From positions 1 to 33,471 of the forward strand of contig CAZFLR010000026.1 of NCBI GenBank assembly GCA_964519385.1: a stretch of DNA of 33,471 bases. The letters are read 5' to 3'. The notes beneath the pieces are model-generated. The model was not told the origin of the DNA. It made no database searches and saw only the letters and a list, made by a program, of their open reading frames with translations. Positions 14,898 to 22,189 of this stretch are shown piece after piece. Made by a program: the position numbers and the translations under genes. Numbering within the stretch: the stretch's first letter is position 1; each line of letters opens with the position of its first letter. The stretch comes from SVFI01 sp964519385. GTDB taxonomy: Bacteria; Bacillota; Clostridia; Lachnospirales; Lachnospiraceae.

Positions 14898-17522
14898 CTA
14901 TTTTGCCTCGTACCAGTTTTCTCCCGTGTGCACATCAATCTCAAGTTCCACCGAAAGTTGCGCTGCTCCCTTCATATCACGACAGAGGATTTCTCTCACC
15001 TTCTCCGTCTCCTCCTCATACACTTCCAGCAAAAGCTCATCATGTACCTGTAAAAGAATCCGGCTCCTGAGTCCCTCCTCACGGAGTGAACGGTAAACCC
15101 GAAGCATGGCTATCTTCATAATATCCGCTGCCGTTCCCTGAATCGGTGCATTCATTGCAACCCTCTCTCCAAACTGTCTCTGCATAAAGTTTGAGCTTGA
15201 GAGCTCCGGAATCGGTCTTCTGCGCTCATACATTGTACGGCTTTCACCGGTTTCCTTCGCCGTCTGCACACATGTATCCAAAAATTTCTTAATACCCGGA
15301 TAAGTCTCAAAATACTGCTCAATATAATCGGATGCTTCCTTGCGGCTGATACTCAAATCCTGACTCAGTCCGAAGGAACTGATTCCATATACAATTCCGA
15401 AATTTACTGCCTTTGCATTTCTTCGCTGTAAATCCGTCACTTCCTCAAACGGTGTATGGAAAACCTTTGAGGCGGTGATTCGGTGAATGTCCTCGGACAT
15501 CCTGTAAGCCTCGATTAACTCTTCGTCCTCTGACATATGCGCCAGAATACGAAGTTCAATCTGGGAATAGTCCGCATCCATAAATATGCATCCGTCCTTT
15601 GGCACGAACACCTTTCTGATCAGCCTTCCAAGCTCCATACGCATCGGAATATTCTGCAAATTCGGCTCGGTGGACGAAATCCGTCCGGTCGCCGTAATCA
15701 TCTGGTTGAAGCTTGTGTGAATTCTTCCGTCCGGTGCAATACACTCTGCCAGTCCGTCCGCATACGTTGATTTCAGCTTGGTAAGACCACGGTATTCCAA
15801 AATATCCGCTACAACCGGATAATCCGGTGCAAGCTTTTCAAGTACATCCGCAGCCGTTGAATATCCTGTTTTTGTCTTTTTTCCGCCCTTAAGCTGCATC
15901 TTTTCAAACAGGATTTCACCGAGCTGTTTCGGTGAATTAATATTAAACTCTTCTCCTACCGCATCATAAATCTGCTGCCTTAAAACTACAATTTTTTCTT
16001 CCAGAAGCTTCCCGTATGCAACAAGCTCATCTTTTTTTACAATCACGCCTTCTTTTTCCATTGCATAAAGCACATAGGTAAGAGGCATTTCCAGCGTGTC
16101 ATACAGGTTTTTCATACCTGCTTCCGCCAAACGCTGCTTTAACACCGAATAACTGTTCCTAATGGTATAAATAATTGCACCTGCATATGCAAGAAACTTC
16201 TCTTCCTCTTTCTCAAATGCTTCCGCAAACGACATTTTCCCGAATTGTGCCTTATAGTCCGGAAGTACGATATCACAATACTCACCGGCAATATCATCCG
16301 GCGTGTATTCACTCTTTAACGGATTCAGCAGATACGCTGCCAGCTTGACATCAAAAAAATGGTCCGTCATTTCTATATCGCCGCTAAAGTGTGCATAAGA
16401 TTTTTTACAGTCAAAAGAAATAAGCTCTGTTTTTCCCAAAAGAGAATCCAATTTTGAAGAAAGGTAATCCATCGTAAGGAAACCTTGTGCTGCCACAAAA
16501 AAGCTCTCCTGCCCGTGCATCAGTGCGATACCTGCACCCTCCGCCACATAATATGCCGTCTCAGATGCCTCTGCACAAGATGAAAAGACCGCTTCTGCCT
16601 CCGCTATATCCGTAATCAGACTGCACTCCGGTATCTGCGCCACTGCCTCGCCTGTATTTTCAAACCGTGCAAGCATATTTTTAAATGCAAGTCTTTTGAA
16701 CATTTCATAAGCCTTCGGAGTATACATTTCCCCGATTCTCGCCTGCTCAAGTGTATACGAAACCGGCGCGTTTATCTCTATCGTCGCAAGCTCCCTGGAC
16801 AAATCCGCAAGCTCCCTGTTTTCACTCAGCGTCGTCCTGATACTGTTTTTAGTGATTTCATCCAGATGTGCGTATATATTCTCAATGGAGCCATATGTTT
16901 CCATCAGACTCGTCGCCGTCTTTTCTCCAACCTTCGGAACTCCCGGAATATTATCCGCCGTATCTCCCATCAGGGCCTTTAATTCAATAAACTGCAACGG
17001 TGTCACATGATATTTTTCCTGCACATCCGCAGCATAATAATCCTCAATCTCTGTCCGGTTTCCTTTGGTTTTCGGTATACGAATTTTTATTTTATCCGTC
17101 GCAATTTGCAAAAGATCACGGTCTCCGGACACAAGTGCAACTGCCACCCCATCCTTCTCAGCTCTTTTTGCCATCGTGCCGAGAATATCATCTGCCTCGT
17201 AACCTTCCTGCTCCATCGTCAATATTCCCATCGCTGCAAGCACTTCTTTCATCACCGGAACCTGCTGGCGAAGCTCCTCCGGCATCGGCTTTCTCGTTCC
17301 CTTATACATGGCATATCGTTTATGCCGGAAGGTCGGTGCCTTTAAATCAAATGCCACTGCCAGATACTGAGGTTTCTCTTCCTCAATAATCTTAAACATA
17401 ATATTTAAAAAGCCATATATCGCATTCGTGTGCAGTCCTTCCGGATTCGTCAAATCCGGTACTCCGTAAAATGCCCTGTTCAAAATGCTGTGTCCGTCAA
17501 TCAGTACAAGCTTTTGTTCCAT
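14898..17522 (-). CDS. polA: DNA polymerase I
   Basis: Pol I fills gaps and removes RNA primers. The 874-residue protein has an N-terminal 5' nuclease domain (LVLIDGHSILNRAFYG, EADDILGTMA, SGDRDLLQ, MGDTADNIPGVPKVGEKTA). A central region follows where the 3'-5' exonuclease fold is kept but the DxE metal motif is missing. The C-terminal polymerase carries motif A DADYSQIELR (from 649), motif B RRNAKAVNFGIVYG (from 700) and motif C VHDE (826-829). Lack of proofreading residues is normal for many Gram-positive Pol I enzymes. It starts at ATG 17522 behind the anti-sigma-like gene, and coaE follows after 2 nt. Confidence 0.97.
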   Translation of the reverse strand: MEQKLVLIDGHSILNRAFYGVPDLTNPEGLHTNAIYGFLNIMFKIIEEEKPQYLAVAFDLKAPTFRHKRYAMYKGTRKPMPEELRQQVPVMKEVLAAMGILTMEQEGYEADDILGTMAKRAEKDGVAVALVSGDRDLLQIATDKIKIRIPKTKGNRTEIEDYYAADVQEKYHVTPLQFIELKALMGDTADNIPGVPKVGEKTATSLMETYGSIENIYAHLDEITKNSIRTTLSENRELADLSRELATIEINAPVSYTLEQARIGEMYTPKAYEMFKRLAFKNMLARFENTGEAVAQIPECSLITDIAEAEAVFSSCAEASETAYYVAEGAGIALMHGQESFFVAAQGFLTMDYLSSKLDSLLGKTELISFDCKKSYAHFSGDIEMTDHFFDVKLAAYLLNPLKSEYTPDDIAGEYCDIVLPDYKAQFGKMSFAEAFEKEEEKFLAYAGAIIYTIRNSYSVLKQRLAEAGMKNLYDTLEMPLTYVLYAMEKEGVIVKKDELVAYGKLLEEKIVVLRQQIYDAVGEEFNINSPKQLGEILFEKMQLKGGKKTKTGYSTAADVLEKLAPDYPVVADILEYRGLTKLKSTYADGLAECIAPDGRIHTSFNQMITATGRISSTEPNLQNIPMRMELGRLIRKVFVPKDGCIFMDADYSQIELRILAHMSEDEELIEAYRMSEDIHRITASKVFHTPFEEVTDLQRRNAKAVNFGIVYGISSFGLSQDLSISRKEASDYIEQYFETYPGIKKFLDTCVQTAKETGESRTMYERRRPIPELSSSNFMQRQFGERVAMNAPIQGTAADIMKIAMLRVYRSLREEGLRSRILLQVHDELLLEVYEEETEKVREILCRDMKGAAQLSVELEIDVHTGENWYEAK

Positions 17523-17548
17523 GTCTGTCTCCTGTCTGTCTCAGTGTT

Positions 17549-17869
17549 TTATAACAATGCATAAATATAAATTGCTACAATCACGGCAATCGCCGCCGTC
17601 TCAAATGCAATATATCCCAAAACAAAATTTCTTCGTCTTTTGATTCCGCGCGCCGTCTGAAGCATGTACTCCTTCAGTTCACGCTCAAGATCAAAGGTTT
17701 TTCCCTCCTCAAGGCGTAAAATTCCTTCCGATGACAAATACTGTATCGTCAGTTCTTCCTTGCACTCCTCGCAGGCATCCATATGTTCCAAAAAACGCAT
17801 CAGTCCCCTGCCTTTTAACTCATCCTTTAAAAAAGCCGGAATCCTGCGTTGTATCTGTTTACAATCCAT
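17549..17869 (-). CDS. Anti-sigma-factor-like zinc-finger membrane protein
   Basis: A 106-residue protein with a ZAS-type (zf-HC2) zinc finger: C3, then H29-x3-C33-x2-C36 (HMDACEEC). A charged linker follows, then one membrane segment near the C-terminus (about residues 84-104, GYIAFETAAIAVIVAIYIYALL region). The zinc finger would face the cytoplasm. Such proteins normally hold an ECF sigma factor at the membrane, but no sigma factor gene is adjacent here. It is the first gene of the polA operon, from the promoter at 17899-17927. The target is unknown, and the domain could instead be a redox or metal sensor. Confidence 0.85.
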   Translation of the reverse strand: MDCKQIQRRIPAFLKDELKGRGLMRFLEHMDACEECKEELTIQYLSSEGILRLEEGKTFDLERELKEYMLQTARGIKRRRNFVLGYIAFETAAIAVIVAIYIYALL

Positions 17870-17898
17870 AGTCTCACCCTTTTCATCCCTGACTATTT

Positions 17899-17927
17899 AT
17901 TATAACAAAAAAAGAAAGCTTCTACAA
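17899..17927 (-). promoter_or_regulatory. Promoter of the anti-sigma/polA/coaE operon
   Basis: On the minus strand TTGTAG (17922-17927) and a perfect TATAAT (17899-17904) are spaced by 17 bp. The -35 overlaps the end of the preceding MBL gene. The start would be about 25 nt upstream of the anti-sigma-like ATG. Confidence 0.7.
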
Positions 17928-18737
17928 CGAACACAGCGGAATAATTTCAAGATCCTCCGGCACAAAAACCTCTCCTTCAAATACTTCCTTTGCTTCCTTC
18001 GTGTATTTTTGTTTTCGTTCTTCTAGGTTCCTGTCCTCCGTATGCCAGAGAATCAGTTTCTCAGCCATAAGTTCCTGTGCAGTCAGAGCCGCATCCTTTA
18101 CCGTTCCATGATGCTTTTCATACGGCTGGAATTTTTCTTTCTCCTCATCCTGACAAAACGCTTCATGCAGAAGCCATTTACTTCCGATTACAAACTTTTC
18201 GCACGCCTGATTGTAGGGCTCATCTCCCGTAAAGGTCAGTACACTTCCGTCTCGCAGAGTGGTGGTAAACCCAAACTGTTTTGCCTTCGTTGAAAAAATA
18301 TCAAAAAAAGTCACACTGTAAGATAAAATTTCTACCGTCTGTCCTTCTGTCACTTCTTCAAAAAGAATACGGTTCCCCAAAAAATCCGCATGCTTCTTTG
18401 CAAGTATCATCTCGCAAAATTCAGACAGAAACCTGATAACCTCTTTATGTCCGTAGATGTGAAATTCAGCTTTATAATTACCCTTCTGCATCTGTGTGGC
18501 AATCATCCGGACAATCCAGATGGCTCCCAATATATGATCTGTATGTTTATGTGTCACAAACATGTGGTGAATATTGTTAACTGAGATATTCATTTTTTCA
18601 AACTGAGTCAGAATTCCATTCCCGCCTCCGGCATCCACCAGAAAAAGTTCTTCTCCGTCTCCGAGTGCAAAGCAGGTATTGTAACACCTCGTCACTGCTG
18701 CGTTTCCCGTTCCGAATACATATAATTTCTGTTCCAT
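17922..18737 (-). CDS. MBL-fold hydrolase, RNase Z-like
   Basis: The 271-residue protein has the metallo-beta-lactamase fold with metal motif HKHTDH at residues 63-68, preceded by FLVDAGGGNG. The later motifs TFTGDEP, a GSKWLLHEAF helix, HHGTVKDA and LWHTED match the RNase Z/arylsulfatase-like branch. The family mixes tRNA 3' processing enzymes with small-molecule hydrolases. The flexible exosite arm of true RNase Z is not obvious, so I do not assign tRNA processing. It has its own promoter (18775-18804). A tRNA-Leu gene lacking an encoded CCA lies just upstream on the opposite strand, making tRNA processing an attractive but unproven idea. Confidence 0.88.
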   Translation of the reverse strand: MEQKLYVFGTGNAAVTRCYNTCFALGDGEELFLVDAGGGNGILTQFEKMNISVNNIHHMFVTHKHTDHILGAIWIVRMIATQMQKGNYKAEFHIYGHKEVIRFLSEFCEMILAKKHADFLGNRILFEEVTEGQTVEILSYSVTFFDIFSTKAKQFGFTTTLRDGSVLTFTGDEPYNQACEKFVIGSKWLLHEAFCQDEEKEKFQPYEKHHGTVKDAALTAQELMAEKLILWHTEDRNLEERKQKYTKEAKEVFEGEVFVPEDLEIIPLCSL

Positions 18738-18774
18738 TTTTTTCTTCCTTCCGTCACTTATCTTCTCTTTGTCA

Positions 18775-18804
18775 ATTGTAAGAAAAACAGCACCTTCTTG
18801 TCAA
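18775..18804 (-). promoter_or_regulatory. Probable promoter for the RNase Z-like MBL gene
   Basis: On the minus strand TTGACA (18799-18804) and TACAAT (18775-18780) are separated by 18 bp. The leader of about 35 nt ends in a GGAAGGAAG ribosome binding site before the ATG at 18737. Confidence 0.65.
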
Positions 18805-18839
18805 GGAAAGTCGCGCTGCAGATTTTATTCATATGACAC

Positions 18840-18868
18840 TTGAAATTCCCTTCTTCTTATGTTAAACT
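18840..18868 (+). promoter_or_regulatory. Probable promoter for tRNA-Leu
   Basis: TTGAAA (18840-18845) and TAAACT (18863-18868) are separated by 17 bp, with a TG extension directly upstream of the -10. It ends about 21 nt before the mature tRNA start. Confidence 0.5.
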
Positions 18869-18889
18869 AAACTTCGGTTGAAAACAAAA

Positions 18890-18972
18890 GCCGGTGTGTC
18901 GGAATGGCAGACGATGCAGACTCAAAATCTGTTGGGTGTACGCCCGTGCGGGTTCAAGTCCCGCCACCGGCA
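18890..18972 (+). tRNA. tRNA-Leu, anticodon CAA
   Basis: The 83-nt gene has a perfect 7-bp acceptor stem, GCCGGTG with CACCGGC. The anticodon stem encloses the loop CTCAAAA, giving anticodon CAA (reads UUG). The long variable arm (TGGGTGTACGCCCG) is typical of class II tRNAs, and the T arm contains GGTTCAAGTCC. The discriminator base is A. The 3' CCA is not encoded, so it must be added by CCA nucleotidyltransferase. Confidence 0.96.
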
Positions 18973-18974
18973 TC

Positions 18975-19008
18975 AAAAAGGACCATGACTCATGTCACGG
19001 TCCTTTTT
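18975..19008. terminator. Bidirectional terminator between tRNA-Leu and lysA
   Basis: GGACCATGAC pairs with GTCACGGTCC (one mismatch) around a TCAT loop. The stem is flanked by five A and five T, so it can end both the tRNA transcript (plus) and the lysA transcript (minus). Confidence 0.85.
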
Positions 19009-19033
19009 CTTATTGCCTTCTTTTCAGTCTTCC

Positions 19034-20305
19034 TCACTGATTGAGCTGTTTAAAAATATCAAAGCAGTCCAGTGTTGCAAAATAATCTTTCGGTCTTTCC
19101 GCACGGCGAATCAGTTTTACCGTTCCGTCTTCCTGTAATAAAAGCTCTGCTGATTTCAACTTGCCGTTATAATTGTATCCCATGGCAAAACCGTGAGCAC
19201 CCGTATCATGAATTACCAGATAATCACCCATATCAATTTCCGGAAGCATGCGGTCAATTGCGAATTTATCATTATTCTCACAAAGAGAACCCGTCACATC
19301 ATATTTGTGGTCACAGACAGCATTTTCTTTGCCAAGAACCGTAATGTGATGGTAAGCTCCGTACATTGCCGGACGCATAAGATTTACGGCACAAGCATCC
19401 ACACCGACATATTCCTTGTGTGTATGTTTTTCGTGAATTGCCTTCGTAACAAGTGCTCCGTAAGGTCCCATCATAAATCGTCCCATCTCTGTATAGATAG
19501 CAATGTCTCCCATTCCGGCCGGAACCAAAATTTCTTCAAACGCCTGACGTACCCCTTCTCCAATCTTCCGGATATCATTCGGCTCCTGATCCGGTGTATA
19601 CGGAATTCCAACACCGCCGGAAAGATTTATAAAGGTGATATCTGCCCCTGTCTTATCGCGGAGTTCCACCGCAAGTTCAAACAATTGCTTTGCCAGCATC
19701 GGATAATATTCATTCGTCACTGTATTGCTTGCAAGGAAAGCGTGAATTCCAAAATTCTTCACACCTTTTTCCTTCATGAGCTTAAATCCTTCAAAAAGCT
19801 GCTCTGTCGTAAATCCGTATTTAGAATCTCCCGGATTATCCATAATTCCGTTACTCATGCGGAACACTCCGCCCGGATTATAGCGACAGGATAATGTTTC
19901 CGGCAATTTACCTAAGATTTTCTCCAGATATTCAATGTGTGTAAAATCATCCAGATTGATTGTGGCACCGATTTCGTTTGCATAGGCAAACTCCTCCGCC
20001 GGTGTATCATTGGACGAAAACATAATATCTGCCCCTGTCACACCCAGTGCCTTGGAAAGCATGAGCTCCGTCATGGAAGAACAGTCACAGCCAAAGCCGT
20101 ATTCCCTCAGAATCTGAATCAGAAACGGATTCGGATTGGCCTTAACTGCAAAATATTCTTTAAATCCCTTATTCCACGCAAAAGCTTCCTTTACCGCCTG
20201 TGCATTTTCACGAATCCCCTTTTCATCATAAATATGAAAAGGTGTCGGGTATATTTTTGCTATTTCCTCTATCTGTTCTTTTGTTACAAATGGTACTTTA
20301 TTCAT
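19034..20305 (-). CDS. lysA: Diaminopimelate decarboxylase
   Basis: LysA decarboxylates meso-diaminopimelate to lysine, the final step of lysine synthesis. The 423-residue PLP enzyme has the alanine-racemase-like barrel with the cofactor lysine in YFAVKANPNP (Lys55). It also has the SGGVGIPYTP phosphate-binding region, and the subunit-interface motif GSLCENNDKF that supplies the catalytic cysteine. The C-terminal tail after DTGAHGFAMGYNYNG completes the enzyme. It follows ddh in an operon and ends at the shared terminator. Other decarboxylases of this fold (arginine, carboxynorspermidine) were considered, but GSLCE and the ddh neighbour support LysA. Confidence 0.93.
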   Translation of the reverse strand: MNKVPFVTKEQIEEIAKIYPTPFHIYDEKGIRENAQAVKEAFAWNKGFKEYFAVKANPNPFLIQILREYGFGCDCSSMTELMLSKALGVTGADIMFSSNDTPAEEFAYANEIGATINLDDFTHIEYLEKILGKLPETLSCRYNPGGVFRMSNGIMDNPGDSKYGFTTEQLFEGFKLMKEKGVKNFGIHAFLASNTVTNEYYPMLAKQLFELAVELRDKTGADITFINLSGGVGIPYTPDQEPNDIRKIGEGVRQAFEEILVPAGMGDIAIYTEMGRFMMGPYGALVTKAIHEKHTHKEYVGVDACAVNLMRPAMYGAYHHITVLGKENAVCDHKYDVTGSLCENNDKFAIDRMLPEIDMGDYLVIHDTGAHGFAMGYNYNGKLKSAELLLQEDGTVKLIRRAERPKDYFATLDCFDIFKQLNQ

Positions 20306-20375
20306 TCCAAATCTCCTCGTAGTAAGTCCTTCTGTCTCCCTCGCAGTTACCCGCAGGTAACCTTTGTCCGGTATT

Positions 20376-21362
20376 CTATAAAAGATGTGCTCTCAGCTCA
20401 TCTGCGCTGCTGCTGCTAAGATATGCCGGTGCTACATCAAATACAGTCTTGCAGCCTTTCTGTCCTTCCTTCTGCATACGATACGCAGCTCTCGCATACG
20501 CCGTAATCACGGACGCTGTAAATTCCGGATTGGAATCCAGCTTTAAGCTGTACTCTACAATGTGCTGATGTTCTCCGTTCCAGCCTGTCTTTCCGCTTCG
20601 TATTACAAAGCCTCCGTGCGGAATTCCGCTGTGCTCGGCTGCAAGCTCTTCCTCTGAAATAAAATGTACCGTTGTGTCATAATCTGCAAAATAATTCGGC
20701 ATCGACTTGATTTCCTGCTCAATCCTTGCAAGATCTGCACCTTCCTCAGCAACTACAAAGCACTCTCTGATATGTTTCTGGCGTGTTGTCAGTTCAGGAT
20801 TCTCACCGCTTCTGACTGCCTCAAGTGCACTCTCCACAGGAATCGTGTACTGTTTTCCGTCCTTTACGCCCTCTACACGGCGAATTGCATCCGAATGTCC
20901 CTGGCTGACACCTTTGCCCCAGAATGTATAATCCTTACCATCCGGAAGTATCGCGTTGGCATAAAGTCTGTTAAGAGAAAACATACCAGGGTCCCAGCCG
21001 ACAGAAATCAGCGCAACGTTACCGCCCTCTTTTGCCGCAGCATCGACATTTCCAAAATGCTCAGGGATTCTTGCATGCGTATCAAAGCTGTCTACCACGT
21101 TGAAATATTTTGCATATTCCGGTGTCTGGATTGGAAGATCTGTCGCGCTTCCTCCGCAAAGAATCAAAACATCAATTTCATCTTTTTTTGCAACTGCTTC
21201 ATCCACATGATATACAGGAACGTCCGGTGTCAAAATCTTAACACTCTCCGGAGCACGTCTCGTAAATACTGCTGTCAGCTCCATATCCGCGTTCTGCTTG
21301 ACCGCACACTCGATTCCCCTTCCTAAATTTCCATAACCTAAAATACCGATTCTGATTGCCAT
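20376..21362 (-). CDS. ddh: meso-Diaminopimelate dehydrogenase
   Basis: Ddh makes meso-diaminopimelate in one NADPH-dependent step from tetrahydrodipicolinate and ammonia, bypassing the acetylated or succinylated routes. The 328-residue protein has a Rossmann N-terminus IGILGYGNLGRG. It also has the characteristic SVGWDPGMFSLNRLYANA and GKGVSQGHSDAIRRVEGVKD stretches, and the C-terminal TAYARAAYRMQKEG segment. It lies between the TrmB-type regulator and lysA. A small 6-bp hairpin (GTTACC/GGTAAC, 20346-20361) without a T-run sits in the ddh-lysA spacer and may tune expression of lysA. Confidence 0.95.
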   Translation of the reverse strand: MAIRIGILGYGNLGRGIECAVKQNADMELTAVFTRRAPESVKILTPDVPVYHVDEAVAKKDEIDVLILCGGSATDLPIQTPEYAKYFNVVDSFDTHARIPEHFGNVDAAAKEGGNVALISVGWDPGMFSLNRLYANAILPDGKDYTFWGKGVSQGHSDAIRRVEGVKDGKQYTIPVESALEAVRSGENPELTTRQKHIRECFVVAEEGADLARIEQEIKSMPNYFADYDTTVHFISEEELAAEHSGIPHGGFVIRSGKTGWNGEHQHIVEYSLKLDSNPEFTASVITAYARAAYRMQKEGQKGCKTVFDVAPAYLSSSSADELRAHLL

Positions 21363-21394
21363 AATGTTCCTTCCTTTCTTTTTAAATCCTGCTT

Positions 21395-22096
21395 TTATTC
21401 TTCTTTCTTTTCATATCCGATTTCACTCAGACGAATCTCATTGCGAAGTGCCTCTTTTAAAACATTCACAAAATTCTTCTGCCCTGAATACAGACAGGTA
21501 TCCGTATCTTTTCCGGAATAATCACCTGTCAGAACATATGCAGAATCCACAATCAAATGGACCTGGTTCTCCTTTGGACCCGACAGATACACCATGATTT
21601 TATCCGGTATTTCTATCTGTTTGTCCGTCAAAAGCACAACCTTAATATCGTTTTGAGCCAATTCCTTCAGTTGAGGCAGATAGTCACTGACATAATCCGC
21701 TGCAATCGAAAAATACAGACGCATCTCCACCTTAGAGAGCATTGCAAATATCTTATCCCTAATATGACGGATGCCCTCAATCGTAATATATCCTTCGCTG
21801 TCATCCTTATGCTGCACCATATTTTTTTCTAAATACTGTTTGGCCTCCGTGACTCTGCGCATATAGTTATCACACAATTCTTCCACAGGAACAGCCGTAT
21901 ACTTATTGGAAGCTCCCTCCATCAGATACGCAGCTCCCTTTTCCACAAGACCGGCCAGCGCACTATAAACATTGGATCTGGAAATCCCTGTCTGCTTAGC
22001 CGTCTCATATCCATTCATCATGCCATTCTGATACAGACATATATAAATGGTTGCTTCCTGCCTCGTAAGACCAAATAACATTAATTGTTCTATCAT
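21395..22096 (-). CDS. TrmB-family transcriptional regulator
   Basis: The 233-residue protein has an N-terminal TrmB/Sugar-specific-type winged helix (MIEQLMLFGLTRQEATIYICLYQNG, then ETAKQTGISRSNVYSALAGLVEKG, residues about 1-60). A coiled linker and a C-terminal ligand-binding region with a phospholipase D-like beta fold (IKVVLLTDKQ, HLIVDSAYVLTGDY) follow. It is first in the regulator-ddh-lysA unit, and the promoter in front of it contains an inverted repeat at the start site, so autoregulation is likely. TrmB proteins often sense sugars. Here the linked genes suggest lysine or diaminopimelate, which is inference. Confidence 0.9.
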   Translation of the reverse strand: MIEQLMLFGLTRQEATIYICLYQNGMMNGYETAKQTGISRSNVYSALAGLVEKGAAYLMEGASNKYTAVPVEELCDNYMRRVTEAKQYLEKNMVQHKDDSEGYITIEGIRHIRDKIFAMLSKVEMRLYFSIAADYVSDYLPQLKELAQNDIKVVLLTDKQIEIPDKIMVYLSGPKENQVHLIVDSAYVLTGDYSGKDTDTCLYSGQKNFVNVLKEALRNEIRLSEIGYEKKEE

Positions 22097-22111
22097 TGGC
22101 TCCCTCTATTT

Positions 22112-22159
22112 TAGTAGTTCTTTATAGGAACACTATAACACATCTCAATTTTTTGTCAA
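22112..22159 (-). promoter_or_regulatory. Promoter and inverted-repeat operator of the TrmB-ddh-lysA unit
   Basis: On the minus strand TTGACA (22154-22159) and TATAGT (22132-22137) are separated by 16 bp, with a TG extension before the -10. Overlapping the -10 and start site is an imperfect inverted repeat, TAGTGTTC and GAACTACTA, spaced by 7 bp (22112-22135). This is a typical place for a repressor operator. Confidence 0.7.
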
Positions 22160-22189
22160 CTGCTTTCTCTTCCCAAATCTTCACTTTCA

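Noticed and set aside
15537..15770. Short plus-strand frames opposite polA, coaE and smc
   Set aside because: All lie antiparallel to long genes with clear family motifs and lack translation signals.
20306..20375. Possible riboswitch or attenuator between ddh and lysA, or before the TrmB gene
   Set aside because: Only a 6-bp hairpin without a T-run is present, and no lysine L-box elements were recognised; the leader before the TrmB gene is too short for a riboswitch.
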